Shown: piece after piece, positions 25,945 through 35,202 of the stretch
Layout of the letters: every line of letters begins with the position of its first letter
Position numbering within the stretch: the first letter of the stretch is position 1
Assembly (NCBI GenBank): GCA_002439165.1
Contig: DJTE01000040.1
Span: 62,001-126,000 of the forward strand
DNA from: Chryseobacterium indologenes
GTDB taxonomy: Bacteria > Bacteroidota > Bacteroidia > Flavobacteriales > Weeksellaceae
Direction of reading: 5' to 3'
Length of the DNA stretch: 64,000 nt
The notes under the pieces: model-generated
Seen by the model: the letters and a program-made list of their open reading frames with translations, nothing else
What the model was told of the DNA's origin: nothing
Database searches by the model: none
Made by a program: the position numbers and the translations under genes

Positions 25945-28479
25945 TTACGCTGAATTCCGGCTTGCATTAATGTTTCCGAATAAGGATCTGGTAACCAGTT
26001 TTTCATAAGCTTCCTTATTGCCTTCCCCTTTCTGGATCTTCATCAGGGCATACTGCTGAATGCTGAGCAGCGGAAGCACAATCTTTTCACGGATCTTCAC
26101 CGATTTTCTGGAAAGCGGGTCTTCCTCCTGAAGTATTTTGAATCCGGTAAGTTCCAGCATAATATCTCTGGAAAGGGTATATTCATCAAACAATATATTC
26201 CAGAATGCGCCGAATTTCGGATTATCTCTGATGTAATAGGTAAGCGGGAAATAGGATTTATTCATACTCATCATCGAATTCAGGACTAAAGTTTTAAAGA
26301 AATCCGAGCCTTTATACAGCTCTTTTACTTCTTCAAACCTGCCCTGTTCTTTCATCTGCTGCATGGCAAATCCAAATCCGAAAAATCCGGGTACGTTCTG
26401 CTTCAGCTGCGACCATGATCCCACAAACGGAATGGCTCTCAGATCTTCAAATTTCAGTTCACTGCCGTTTCCTCTTTTGGACGGGCGGCTTCCGATATTG
26501 GTCTTCCCGTAATATTCCAGGGTACTCATTTCCTGAAGATAGGGCACAAACATAGGGTGTGCTTTCAGATCTGAGTATTTTTTATAGCTGATCTCTGCCA
26601 GTTCAATAATAAGCTTTCTTTCTTTTTCGGTGAGGTCTTTCTTGGAGTTTTTAAAGACGTCATTTTCCACTCCGGCAGTGAGAAGCTGTTCAAAATTGTA
26701 TTTTGCCTGCTCTTTGTTTCCGAAGATGCTGGTAATGGTCTGCCCCTGTATCGTCAGTTCTATTTTATTATTGGCAATGGTATTTCCCTGCGATGCGTAG
26801 AAATCGTGTGTTTTGCCTCCTCCTCTTGCAGGCGGACCTCCTCTGCCGTCAAAGAATACTACTTTAATTCCATACTGAACGGAAAGTTTCGTTAAAACTT
26901 CTTTAGCTTTATAAATTTCCCAGTTGGCCTTCAGATAACCTCCATCTTTGGTTCCGTCTGAAAAGCCGAGCATAATGGTCTGCTGGTTGCCTCTTCTTTC
27001 AAGATGCTTTTTGTAGACAGGATGCTGATAAAGCTCATTCATCACCTGTTCTGCATTGGCAAGACCTTCCATAGTTTCAAAAAGCGGAACAATATCCATA
27101 TTGATCTCTTCTTCTTTATACCCACAGATTTTGAAAAATGCGTATACATTCATCACATCCTTTACTGCATCGGAATTGGAAATAATATAGCGGTTCATTC
27201 CTCTGTAACCGTTCAGCTTCTGAATCTCTGCTACCTGTGAAACTGTCAGCAGGGTATCTTTTACAATATCTTCAAAATCAGCAGGGTTTATCTGCTCTGA
27301 AATCTGAATAAGTTTACTGAACTTTTCGGTCTCATCGGCCTGAATATTCCCGTTTATCTTTGCAAAAACCTCATCGATCACTTTCTGATGAATCCTGCTG
27401 TCCTGGCGGATATCCAGCGTGGCAAAATGGGTTCCGAAGATCATCACGCGGTCTCTGAAATTAACCAGCAGATCCAGAAACAGGGAATTGTGCTCATTCA
27501 CCAGTATTTTCTCTGCTTCCCCGGTTCTTTTCAGGATATTCTCTGCAGTTATATCCTTTCCGTTAAAAATAGCATCGTATAATTCATCATTCAGCTGAGA
27601 AAGGACTTCCGATACTCCCCTGAAGCTGAGTCTTCTTCTGATAAACTTCAGGTGGCTGTAATAGGATTTAAGAATTGCTGAACGGAGTTCCTCAGCTACT
27701 CTTTTGGTGACATCAGCGGTCACAAACGGATTTCCGTCCCGGTCTCCTCCCGGCCAGAAACCAAGCTGTATAATGTCTTCATGGAGGTGGAAATGTCCGT
27801 TTACGAAGGTCTTTTTAATCTTGGTAAAGAGTTCCCCGATGGTGTCGTAATACACATACCTCAGATAAGAGATAATACTCAGAGCTTCATCAATAGGGGT
27901 AGGTTTTTCTTTGTTGACGAAAGGGGTTTTCCCCAGCTGCTGCAACAGCATATCGATCTGGGTAACGGAATCGCCGGTGATGGCTCCTCTCAGATCCTGA
28001 ATGATACGCTGTACTGAACTCGGATAAAACTGTGTAGGGTGTGCGGTAAATACAACCTTTACCGTGAAATCCTTCAGCTTTTCGCGGACTTTTTCCAGTT
28101 TATGATCCTGATACGAGCGCTCAAACAGATTGGTTACCGTTCCACTGTCGCTTTCAGAATGAAGATTGGGAAATGCCGCATCTTCAATACTGTCAAACAG
28201 TACAACCTGTCTTTCGATGTACTGAATGATCTTGAAAAGCAGTTCCAGTTTCTGTTCTTCTGACTGGAGATCCGTATGGTTTTTAAAAAATTCTTCAACG
28301 ATGTTTTCAGGGGTCTTTCCGGCTTCGTAGCCATTCCGGCTTTCCTCATAAAGGAACGGAAGTAGCATTCCGATATTCGTCATTTTATCATAGGGCAGGC
28401 TCATAAATAATGAATTGTAGATCTGGAATTTATTCTCCACGATCTGCCTGAATTTTTCTGCGCGTTGGTCGTGTATCAT
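25945..28479 (-). CDS. ppc: Phosphoenolpyruvate carboxylase
   Basis: An 844-residue enzyme that makes oxaloacetate from phosphoenolpyruvate and bicarbonate to refill the TCA cycle. Active-site blocks are VVFTAHPTQ (His147; the more usual residue after HPT is Glu, here Gln), FWPGGDRDGNPFVTADVT, GFSDGTKDGGYL and FDGRGGPPARGGG. The C-terminus INASRNSA differs slightly from the common Asn-Thr-Gly ending. It is the last chromosomal gene before the integrated element and is intact, so the element lies upstream of its start. Confidence 0.95.
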   Translation of the reverse strand: MIHDQRAEKFRQIVENKFQIYNSLFMSLPYDKMTNIGMLLPFLYEESRNGYEAGKTPENIVEEFFKNHTDLQSEEQKLELLFKIIQYIERQVVLFDSIEDAAFPNLHSESDSGTVTNLFERSYQDHKLEKVREKLKDFTVKVVFTAHPTQFYPSSVQRIIQDLRGAITGDSVTQIDMLLQQLGKTPFVNKEKPTPIDEALSIISYLRYVYYDTIGELFTKIKKTFVNGHFHLHEDIIQLGFWPGGDRDGNPFVTADVTKRVAEELRSAILKSYYSHLKFIRRRLSFRGVSEVLSQLNDELYDAIFNGKDITAENILKRTGEAEKILVNEHNSLFLDLLVNFRDRVMIFGTHFATLDIRQDSRIHQKVIDEVFAKINGNIQADETEKFSKLIQISEQINPADFEDIVKDTLLTVSQVAEIQKLNGYRGMNRYIISNSDAVKDVMNVYAFFKICGYKEEEINMDIVPLFETMEGLANAEQVMNELYQHPVYKKHLERRGNQQTIMLGFSDGTKDGGYLKANWEIYKAKEVLTKLSVQYGIKVVFFDGRGGPPARGGGKTHDFYASQGNTIANNKIELTIQGQTITSIFGNKEQAKYNFEQLLTAGVENDVFKNSKKDLTEKERKLIIELAEISYKKYSDLKAHPMFVPYLQEMSTLEYYGKTNIGSRPSKRGNGSELKFEDLRAIPFVGSWSQLKQNVPGFFGFGFAMQQMKEQGRFEEVKELYKGSDFFKTLVLNSMMSMNKSYFPLTYYIRDNPKFGAFWNILFDEYTLSRDIMLELTGFKILQEEDPLSRKSVKIREKIVLPLLSIQQYALMKIQKGEGNKEAYEKLVTRSLFGNINASRNSA

Positions 28480-28788
28480 ATTAACAAATGTAGTGGATTT
28501 GCTTTTAATTTACATGGGTTTTTCTTTAAAAAAGATTAGTAAAAAGCAAAAGTAAGCAAAACGATTAAAACCTTTGCTATACAATGTTTTATAAAATAGT
28601 AGTCGTAGTTTGGAACTCTGTGTCTGATAAGTTTTGGGCTTAAAATGACAAGGTTAGGTTACTAATTCGTTACCGATTGATAAAGGTAATGATATATATT
28701 AACTTGTTATATTTCAGTCTTTTGCACCTCTTTTTACATTTCCTTGTAACTCAATGAAAGTTAATTTTAAACATTAAACATTTGAGTT
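28480..28788. other. Left-end region of the ICE, probable att/integrase-binding sequence
   Basis: 309 bases without a gene between ppc and the integrase. It includes several TTTGC pentamers (the core tail of CTnDOT-type att sites) and an inverted repeat TTACC / GGTAA at 28670-28674 and 28685-28689, next to a GGTTA-like direct repeat. These are plausible integrase-arm sites, but the crossover point is not resolved here. Confidence 0.4.
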
Positions 28789-30039
28789 ATGGAGCAGACA
28801 AAAAAATCGACGTTCAAACTGCTTTTCTATTTGAAAAAGAACGAACTGAAAAAGAATGGTAACGCACCAATTATGGCACGTATTACCATTGACGGAACAC
28901 CGAAAACTTTGGGGACAAAGTTAGAAATAAACCCTAATAATTGGAATTTAAAACACGGAAGAGTTGAGGGTAAAAGTGCCGTTGCATTGAATATTAACCA
29001 GAAACTGGATAACATACGTGGTCGTATCGACAAGATATACGAAGACATGCAGAAACATGAAGGTTTTGCCACCGCACAGAAAGTAAAGCTTTCTTTTCTT
29101 GGTGTCGGTGTGATGGATGATGCAATACTAAAAGTATTCAACGATCAAAACGAAGATTTTAAAAGATTGGTCGAAAAAGAAGAACGTTCACAAAGCACTT
29201 ACAACAAGTATATCACGGTTTACAACCATCTTACCAATTTTATTAAAGAACGTTATCATCGTGATGATATGGCATTCCGGGAATTGACTGCCGAGTTTAT
29301 CAGGGAATTTGATTTTTATCTCCGATACGATTTACAGTCTTCTCACAATACAGTTTGGGTTTACACGATGCCGGTGTTAAGTCTCGCTGAATTGGCTATC
29401 AAAAAAGGCTTGATACGTGATAATCCCTTTCAGGATTATGAGATAAATATGCAGGAAACCGACAGAGGTTACATTTTGAAAGAAGATGTTGAGAAGCTGA
29501 TGAAATGCGTACCGTCACACCCAAGATATGAGCTTGTAAAAGATCTCTTTATCTTTAGTTGTTTCACCGGACTTGCTTATGCAGACATTAAGAAATTAAC
29601 TCGGAATAATATCCAATCATTCTTTGATGGTCATCAATGGATCATCAGCAGGAGAAAGAAATCGGATATTGCGTCCAATGTTAGGTTGATGGAAATCCCA
29701 AAACGTATCATTGAAAAATATCAAGGTACGACGAGGAACGAAATTATCTTCCCGGTTCCTACAAATGTAACCTGTAACAATCACGTCAGTAAATTGATTG
29801 AAACAGCGGAGATCATTACAGAACAGAAAGTAACCTTTCATACGGCAAGACACACTTTTGGTACGATGTTCTTAACCGAAGGCGTACCGCTTGAAAGCCT
29901 TAGTAAAATGATGGGACACAAAAACATTTCCACCACACAGATTTATGCTAAAATAACCAGCCAGAAAATCAGTAAGGATATGGATTTGGTGGCTCCGAAA
30001 TTTCAAGAAATGGAAGAAGCATTTTTAGCAATCGTCTGA
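28789..30039 (+). CDS. int: Tyrosine recombinase, ICE integrase
   Basis: A 416-residue tyrosine integrase with an N-terminal arm-binding domain, a SAM-like core-binding domain (about residues 115-215) and the catalytic domain. Catalytic residues seen are His351 and Arg354 (HTARHTFGT), His377 (GHKNI) and nucleophile Tyr386 (TTQIYAKI). The first catalytic arginine is replaced: box I reads CFTGLAYADI, with Ala263 where most family members have Arg. CTnDOT IntDOT also lacks this residue. It would integrate and excise the element. A good terminator follows. Confidence 0.93.
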   Translation: MEQTKKSTFKLLFYLKKNELKKNGNAPIMARITIDGTPKTLGTKLEINPNNWNLKHGRVEGKSAVALNINQKLDNIRGRIDKIYEDMQKHEGFATAQKVKLSFLGVGVMDDAILKVFNDQNEDFKRLVEKEERSQSTYNKYITVYNHLTNFIKERYHRDDMAFRELTAEFIREFDFYLRYDLQSSHNTVWVYTMPVLSLAELAIKKGLIRDNPFQDYEINMQETDRGYILKEDVEKLMKCVPSHPRYELVKDLFIFSCFTGLAYADIKKLTRNNIQSFFDGHQWIISRRKKSDIASNVRLMEIPKRIIEKYQGTTRNEIIFPVPTNVTCNNHVSKLIETAEIITEQKVTFHTARHTFGTMFLTEGVPLESLSKMMGHKNISTTQIYAKITSQKISKDMDLVAPKFQEMEEAFLAIV

Positions 30040-30066
30040 TTAGATTATTACACTTCCTTTTAACAG

Positions 30067-30096
30067 AGCAGAACTTTATAGGTTCTGCTTTTTTTA
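30067..30096 (+). terminator. Terminator of the integrase gene
   Basis: Perfect 8-bp stem AGCAGAAC / GTTCTGCT with a 7-base loop and seven T. Confidence 0.9.
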
Positions 30097-30410
30097 TGCC
30101 CGTACTTTTTTACAGCCAAAGCACATTTATCTCCCTGCGTTTTGTTTCCCTCTCTCATAAAAGAGCTTTTTAAGGCTGTTTTCTAAATAGAAAATTGAAA
30201 AACTAACTCCTTATCCATTCCCTTTCAGTTTCATTTTTCAAATCTCTCTTATAGGCTTTAATAGCCTGGTCAATTACAACAAAAATTTAGGACAGAATAT
30301 TTCCATAATCAACCGGTAAAAAGGCAGCCAAAGTACGGCGGTCACCCCAAGCTCAATCCCAGCCAAAAGACTACGGCATAAACGGTTTCCTCCCTAAAGG
30401 TACCCTCCAA
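30097..30410. other. Interval without a supported gene
   Basis: About 310 bases. On the minus strand the part 30274-30378 reads as an open hydrophobic stretch (LLAGIELGVTAVLWLPFY and onward) but has no start codon and an in-frame stop upstream. It may be a gene remnant. No RNA or repeat was recognised. Confidence 0.35.
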
Positions 30411-30638
30411 TTATTCCGTTTCCTTTTGGCTTTTCCTCTTGACCGCCTTGATAGTCTGCTTTCTTTTTTCCGGTTTTTCTTCTGAAAAAAAATTAATTGA
30501 AAGAAAGATGTTCTTTGACATAAACGCATTAATAAAAAACGCCTGAAGGTAATATTTTCTTCTGCGTGCTCTTGGCAACAACTGTTTGTACATGGCGCTT
30601 GAGGTCAATTTCTTTGTCGGGGTTGTAAAATACACCAC
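30411..30638 (-). CDS. Small basic hypothetical protein
   Basis: An open frame of 75 codons; an internal ATG at residue 16 (MYKQLLPRARRRKYYLQ) may be the true start. The product is very basic, with a central hydrophobic part and a Lys/Arg-rich tail. It lies only 16 bases from the end of the IS110 transposase gene on the same strand, so the insertion may have separated it from its promoter or from its 5' end. I do not recognise it. It could also be a non-coding frame. Confidence 0.3.
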   Translation of the reverse strand: MVYFTTPTKKLTSSAMYKQLLPRARRRKYYLQAFFINAFMSKNIFLSINFFSEEKPEKRKQTIKAVKRKSQKETE

Positions 30639-30639
30639 C

Positions 30640-31960
30640 AGTAAAACGCGACCTTATTGGATATTAGGGATTTCAATATCTACCCCTAAGTCCTTTAATT
30701 TGTCTATGTATGACTGTATCTGTTTTTGCTTTTTCCGAGAGTCAAGATATTCATATCCTAAATCCTGATACGGGACTTTGTCCCTGATGATGTAATATGC
30801 TGCATTAAGCATTTTATGTCCTACTGCGATTAATGCCCTCTTTTTACCACGCCTACCTATTAAACTTTCATATTTTTTCTTTAGGTAGCTGTTTTTAACA
30901 TGAGAGGCAGCCCAGGCACATTCGACTAAAATCGGTTTGATGTATTGATTGCCTTGGTTGGTTCTTGAAGAACGGCTTTTGCCGGCACTCTCATTATTGC
31001 CCGGGCATATTCCAGCCCATGATGCAAGGTGATTAACCGTTGGAAAACGACTCATGTCAACCCCAATTTCTGATAACAACATCGTAGCACTAATTTGATT
31101 GAGTCCTGGCATAGTCTTTAATAATTCTAACTCAGTATCATATGGCTGTGACAACTGGAGCAGCTGGTTATCAACCGATTCAATTTTTGACAGAGTGTTA
31201 TAAAGATTGGTTCGGATAGCATTTAGCATGTATTTATGATTATCTGTGAGTACTCCCTGAAGAGATTCATACAGTATTTCTCTTTTCTTTTTGATTCTTC
31301 CATGGCATAGGGATAAAAGGAGATTAAAGTCGTCAACTCCATCAATGAGTGCATTAATTAATAGGGTTCCAGATTTACCAAAAATATCACTGATAACATT
31401 GCTTAGTTTGAAATTTGCATCCTGCAATATTTTCTCAAAGCGATTACGATCTGCTGCTGCATTTTGAACCAATTTCTTACGGTAACGGGTAAGGTCTCGC
31501 ATATCCCGGATATCTTTTGGTGGGATGAAACTTGCTTTCAAAAGGCCGCTGATTAGAAGTTTAGCGAGCCATCGACTATCTTTCTTATCGGTTTTATGGC
31601 CAGGTACGTTCTTTACATGGCGAGCATTGACTAAGATTACCTCAAAATCCTGCTCAAGAATATTGTAAACCGGTTTCCAATAAATTCCGGTACTTTCTAT
31701 TGCCATATGAGTAATATTTAAGGAAATGAGCCAATCTCTAAGGGAGCGTAAACTATTCGTGTAGGTTGTAAAAGAACGTGTCTCAACAGTTATACCTACT
31801 CCCATTACAGTAACTACGACTGTATCGCGATGTACATCCATACCACATCCGCGTTCAATAACTTGGGGAAAATTTACTTGTGCCTTCATAATCTAAATAT
31901 TTAATACACTAAAGTACTGAGATATGCGATGCCTTTTTCATGCCTGTTAGTGACTCTAAA
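30640..31960 (-). mobile_element. IS110-family insertion sequence, approximate bounds
   Basis: The transposase gene plus short flanks. No terminal inverted repeats are expected in this family and none are seen, so the ends are estimates. The upstream non-coding stretch at about 31890-31960 is where a bridge RNA-like transcript would be encoded in related elements (inference). Confidence 0.6.
30654..31889 (-). CDS. IS110-family transposase
   Basis: A 411-residue DEDD transposase. The N-terminal RuvC-like domain has CGMDVHRDTV, AIESTGIYWKP and KTDKKDSRWLAKL, which carry the D, E, D, D residues. The C-terminal transposase_20 domain has LLKTMPGLNQISATMLLSEIG, LASWAGICPGNNESAGK and the serine-containing block that completes the active site. 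IS110 elements move without terminal inverted repeats, guided in relatives by a bridge RNA from the non-coding ends. It is inserted between the integrase and ssb within the ICE. Confidence 0.95.
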   Translation of the reverse strand: MKAQVNFPQVIERGCGMDVHRDTVVVTVMGVGITVETRSFTTYTNSLRSLRDWLISLNITHMAIESTGIYWKPVYNILEQDFEVILVNARHVKNVPGHKTDKKDSRWLAKLLISGLLKASFIPPKDIRDMRDLTRYRKKLVQNAAADRNRFEKILQDANFKLSNVISDIFGKSGTLLINALIDGVDDFNLLLSLCHGRIKKKREILYESLQGVLTDNHKYMLNAIRTNLYNTLSKIESVDNQLLQLSQPYDTELELLKTMPGLNQISATMLLSEIGVDMSRFPTVNHLASWAGICPGNNESAGKSRSSRTNQGNQYIKPILVECAWAASHVKNSYLKKKYESLIGRRGKKRALIAVGHKMLNAAYYIIRDKVPYQDLGYEYLDSRKKQKQIQSYIDKLKDLGVDIEIPNIQ

Positions 31961-32091
31961 AAATGTGTTTAGTCATGAGAATTTCTTTTGGAAAAAATTA
32001 TGCGAAGCGAAGCGGAGCAAACCACAACAGGAAGCAGGAAACGAGAAAAGCGAACGTAACAAAATGTAAAACTTTTAAAACAGGAACGATT

Positions 32092-32484
32092 ATGAACATC
32101 ATCGGAAGACTGACAAGGGATGCGGAAGTACGCACAACGTCACAGGACAAACAAGTAGTAAACTTTTCAGTAGCGACCAACGAAAGCTACAAGAACAAAC
32201 AGGGCGAACGCATTGAGCAAACAACCTACTTCGACTGTGCCTATTGGCTGTCTGCAAAGGTAGCATCACTACTGACCAAAGGCACTTTGGTAGAACTCAC
32301 AGGCAGGGTAAGCACAAGAGCGTGGACAGGCAAAGACGGAGAGCCGAAAGCAGGTCTGAATTTCCATACCTCAAACATCAAGTTTCACGGAGGTATCAAA
32401 AGAACCGAAACCGCACAGGCTACTGCACAATCTGAAAACAACGGATTTACAGCACAGGGAACAGAGGACGACCTCCCATTTTAA
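32092..32484 (+). CDS. ssb: Single-stranded DNA-binding protein
   Basis: A 130-residue SSB. The start is the ATG giving MNIIGRLTRDAEVRTT; the longer frame upstream encodes a basic non-SSB stretch and is rejected. The OB-fold block VVNFSVATNESYKNKQGE is typical, followed by WLSAKVASLLTKGTLVELTGRV. The acidic tip EDDLPF at the C-terminus is the docking peptide for partner proteins. It would coat ssDNA of the element during transfer. It heads a long co-directional block of ICE accessory genes. Confidence 0.95.
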   Translation: MNIIGRLTRDAEVRTTSQDKQVVNFSVATNESYKNKQGERIEQTTYFDCAYWLSAKVASLLTKGTLVELTGRVSTRAWTGKDGEPKAGLNFHTSNIKFHGGIKRTETAQATAQSENNGFTAQGTEDDLPF

Positions 32485-32527
32485 TCAAGAACATTCAATC
32501 ATTTTTTAACATCAAAATTTTATCAAA

Positions 32528-33601
32528 ATGGCACATAATATCAATTTCAACGAGCAAACAGGAAAGCACAGTTTCTTTTCAGTACAGCAAAAAGCGTGGC
32601 ACGGTTTAGGGCAAATCGTGGAGCAATACCCAACGAGTGAGGAAGCTATCCGACACGCAGGGTTAGATTACGAAGTCATAAAATCCCCACTGTTTACCAA
32701 AGGTTCGGGTATTATCGAAACAGCCAACGGCATCGAGATAGGCAGTAGCGAATTGGAAGTACCTAACTATTTCGCCAACATACGCACTGATAACAATGCA
32801 GTTTTGGGCGTAGTCGGTAAGGATTACCACATTGTACAGAACCGTGAAGCCTTTAATTTCTTTGATGCCATTGTAGGTGGTGGCGAGGGTATTCTCTACG
32901 AAACCGCAGGAGCATTGGGTAACGGAGAACGCATTTTTATCACAGCCAAACTACCCGATTATATCCGAGTGGGCAATGGCGATGATGTTACGGAAAAGTA
33001 CATTTTCCTAACCACTTCGCACGATGGTAGCGGAAGTATTACCGCAGCGTTTACACCTATCCGTATCGTGTGCCAAAACACCTTAAACGCTTCGTTACGC
33101 AATATGACCAATGTAGTCCGTATCAAACATACTTCGGGAGCAAAACAGCGTATTGAGAACGCTCACAAGATTATGGGACTTGCCAATACGTTGAGTAACC
33201 AATTAGAGAACATTTTCAACAATTGGACAAAGGTAAAAGTATCAGACCGAGAAGTAAGAAAGCTAATCCAATTGGCACTTTGCCCGAACAAGGAAACTTT
33301 AGAGCTAATCAACAAAGGTGCGGAAGATGAAATTTCCACCGTGTTCAAAAACGTGGTTGATAATGCTTTTACCTATGCGATGATAAGCGACACACAGCAA
33401 ATGGACACGACCAAAGGTACATTGTTCGGGGCATATAATGCCGTAACAGGCTACTATCAGAACGTAAGAAATTACAAAGATGATGAAGCCAAGTTGCAGA
33501 GCATTGTATTAGGTGGAACGGCTCAACAGAAAACGCAGAAAGCATTTGAATTGTGTACCGCCTTTGCAACAGACGGTGCGGAAATCCTAAACCTTAATTA
33601 A
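32528..33601 (+). CDS. DUF932 domain protein (phage/plasmid-like)
   Basis: A 357-residue DUF932 protein, start MAHNINFNEQTGKHSFFSVQ. Blocks such as QKAWHGLGQIVEQYPTSEEA, VVGKDYHIVQNREAF and SLRNMTNVVRIKHT identify the plasmid/phage family. Members are widespread on conjugative elements beside ssb, but their biochemical role is not established. The next structure is a strong hairpin directly after the stop. Confidence 0.88.
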   Translation: MAHNINFNEQTGKHSFFSVQQKAWHGLGQIVEQYPTSEEAIRHAGLDYEVIKSPLFTKGSGIIETANGIEIGSSELEVPNYFANIRTDNNAVLGVVGKDYHIVQNREAFNFFDAIVGGGEGILYETAGALGNGERIFITAKLPDYIRVGNGDDVTEKYIFLTTSHDGSGSITAAFTPIRIVCQNTLNASLRNMTNVVRIKHTSGAKQRIENAHKIMGLANTLSNQLENIFNNWTKVKVSDREVRKLIQLALCPNKETLELINKGAEDEISTVFKNVVDNAFTYAMISDTQQMDTTKGTLFGAYNAVTGYYQNVRNYKDDEAKLQSIVLGGTAQQKTQKAFELCTAFATDGAEILNLN

Positions 33602-33609
33602 ATAACAAC

Positions 33610-33637
33610 AGGCTACCGCCTTAATCGGTGGTAGCCT
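33610..33637 (+). other. Strong hairpin after the DUF932 gene
   Basis: An 11-bp stem AGGCTACCGCC / GGTGGTAGCCT (one G-U pair) with a 6-base loop, 9 bases after the stop. There is no T run, so it is not a classical terminator. It may protect the 3' end of the upstream message or partly attenuate the downstream genes. Confidence 0.6.
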
Positions 33638-33653
33638 ACTATAAACAACAGTT

Positions 33654-34037
33654 ATGACAATAGAGATATATGAAGCAACGCTAAAGCACGACACAGGTAC
33701 AACAATGCTAAGAGTAATATCACTAAGCGGAAAGCAGGGAGCAATACAGCAGATAACAACCGTAGAGGGTTGTCCCGAATGTGCCATTGTGGATATAGTA
33801 GAAATTTTTAACGATACAAGACAGCAGGATATGAAAGCAAAAACCATAGAGGAAGCAAAAGAATTGGCTAAAGGCAAGAGCCTTAAAAAAAAGCACAAGG
33901 ACGAAACAGTACATATTATCTACTGCAATCGTACAGAGTATTTCTACATAGACACGGACGGTTTAATACGCCTTTGGGAGCAGTCATTCGGCTACTATGT
34001 GAATGGCGTTTATACCGCTGAAAAATCACATTCATAA
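33654..34037 (+). CDS. Hypothetical ICE protein
   Basis: A 127-residue protein starting MTIEIYEATLKHDTGTTMLR. No family is recognised. Two cysteines are seen in VEGCPECAIV (a CxxC) and one more near residue 90. The middle is basic (AKGKSLKKKHKDE), and the end is aromatic (YFYIDTDGLIRLWEQSFGYY). It lies in a run of small co-directional genes between DUF932 and the PRTRC cassette and is probably cytosolic. Confidence 0.7.
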   Translation: MTIEIYEATLKHDTGTTMLRVISLSGKQGAIQQITTVEGCPECAIVDIVEIFNDTRQQDMKAKTIEEAKELAKGKSLKKKHKDETVHIIYCNRTEYFYIDTDGLIRLWEQSFGYYVNGVYTAEKSHS

Positions 34038-34056
34038 CCTTAAACAATAAACGATT

Positions 34057-34572
34057 ATGACAAATTGGTGCAGTAATACGGTTGTTTTCGAGGGCAAACC
34101 CGAAGCAATCGAACAGATACAACAGCTATTCAAATCAATGGTTGAAAAGGAACAGAAAGAAGAATGCGGACAGTTACCCGAATTTGTTTCGGAGCATAAC
34201 GGTGGTTATTTCTTTGAAATCTATCAAAACGATGATGTAACAGGCGTATTCCAATATGAAACAAAATGGTCGCCCAATATTGTAGAAGTACAAAAGATAG
34301 CAGAACACTATAACGTGAATTTCACACAGGACTATCTGGAATTGGGTAACTGTGTATGTGGCAGGGCAACATCTGCTGACAAGCTACTCACAGATGTTTT
34401 TTTGGAGTACGAAGATTTTGAACAGTTCGAGTTTGACGAAGAAACTGACACCTACCATTTTGAGGGCGAAGATTACGACAGCGAGTACGAAATTTTAGAA
34501 ACCTTATTGGAACGTAAAATCGAAAATCAATTTACCAACACTAACATTCAGAACGATGAAATTATCAGATAA
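34057..34572 (+). CDS. Api92/DUF1281-like ferredoxin-fold protein
   Basis: A 171-residue acidic protein. The N-terminus MTNWCSNTVVFEGKPEAIEQ is the recurrent start of DUF1281/Api92-like proteins of plasmids and phages, with a ferredoxin-like fold. The region GVFQYETKWSPNIVEVQKIAEHY also fits. The C-terminal 60 residues are rich in Asp/Glu. Its role is unknown. Its 3' end overlaps the next gene by 17 bases. Confidence 0.75.
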   Translation: MTNWCSNTVVFEGKPEAIEQIQQLFKSMVEKEQKEECGQLPEFVSEHNGGYFFEIYQNDDVTGVFQYETKWSPNIVEVQKIAEHYNVNFTQDYLELGNCVCGRATSADKLLTDVFLEYEDFEQFEFDEETDTYHFEGEDYDSEYEILETLLERKIENQFTNTNIQNDEIIR

Positions 34573-35005
34573 ACCAACAGCATACGTACTGCTCAAAGCA
34601 GGAACCAACAGCGAATGGGACAATTGCAATTTTGCCATTGTCCACATTACCGAAGATTGGAAAAAGGAACAGCAAAAAAGGCTTGAAATGGTTAAGCCGT
34701 TTGAAGAAGATTACTTTTTACAATCACTGAACTATTACGATACGGCAGTAGATTTTTATACCGCTGACGAAGACGATAACCCCGATTTATACAAATGGCT
34801 TGAAAATAAGCCTATGGCATACGTGGATATTGACAAAGAAGAACTCCAAACATTATCCGTACCCGAAAATCGCTTGGACTGTTACAGGCTTGTACTATAT
34901 AAGACAGGAACAGCAATGTATAAAGCCTACGGAAAGCACACGAGCGAAGAATTTTGGTCAGAGGAATTTCCATTATCACAATTAATTACAGAGGTATGTA
35001 TATAA
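34556..35005 (+). CDS. Hypothetical acidic ICE protein
   Basis: A 149-residue protein with no recognised domain: MKLSDKPTAYVLLKAGTNSE start, an acidic centre (YTADEDDNPDLYKWLENK) and an aromatic C-terminus. It overlaps both neighbours (17 bases upstream, 10 bases downstream), so translation is coupled. Small acidic proteins of this sort on mobile elements include DNA mimics, but that is only a possibility. Confidence 0.65.
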   Translation: MKLSDKPTAYVLLKAGTNSEWDNCNFAIVHITEDWKKEQQKRLEMVKPFEEDYFLQSLNYYDTAVDFYTADEDDNPDLYKWLENKPMAYVDIDKEELQTLSVPENRLDCYRLVLYKTGTAMYKAYGKHTSEEFWSEEFPLSQLITEVCI

Positions 35006-35190
35006 CCGATTTGAACGGTTGTGAAATTGAAATAACCGACTTAAAAGAAGCTATCAAAATAGCCAAAAGAAATACAGGGTACAGCCACGAGGACAAAAGT
35101 TTCTCGGAGTTTGACAAACGACAAAAAGCCTATTGGGTGGACATACACGATAAACTCACAGCAATCAAAAAACGAATAGTTAACAATTAA
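34996..35190 (+). CDS. Small hypothetical ICE protein
   Basis: A 64-residue protein from the ATG giving MYITDLNGCEIEITDLKEAI; an upstream in-frame ATG is also possible but lies deeper inside the previous gene. A helical, charged sequence (SHEDKSFSEFDKRQKAYW) with no known motif. It overlaps the previous gene and precedes the PRTRC cassette by 12 bases. Confidence 0.6.
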   Translation: MYITDLNGCEIEITDLKEAIKIAKRNTGYSHEDKSFSEFDKRQKAYWVDIHDKLTAIKKRIVNN

Positions 35191-35202
35191 AATTTCAGAA
35201 CG

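Noticed and set aside
28480..28788. Exact attL core
   Set aside because: Several TTTGC sequences are possible; without the right end or an empty site the core cannot be chosen.
31963..32091. N-terminal extension of ssb
   Set aside because: The added 43 residues are basic and unlike SSB; the ATG at 32092 gives the family start.
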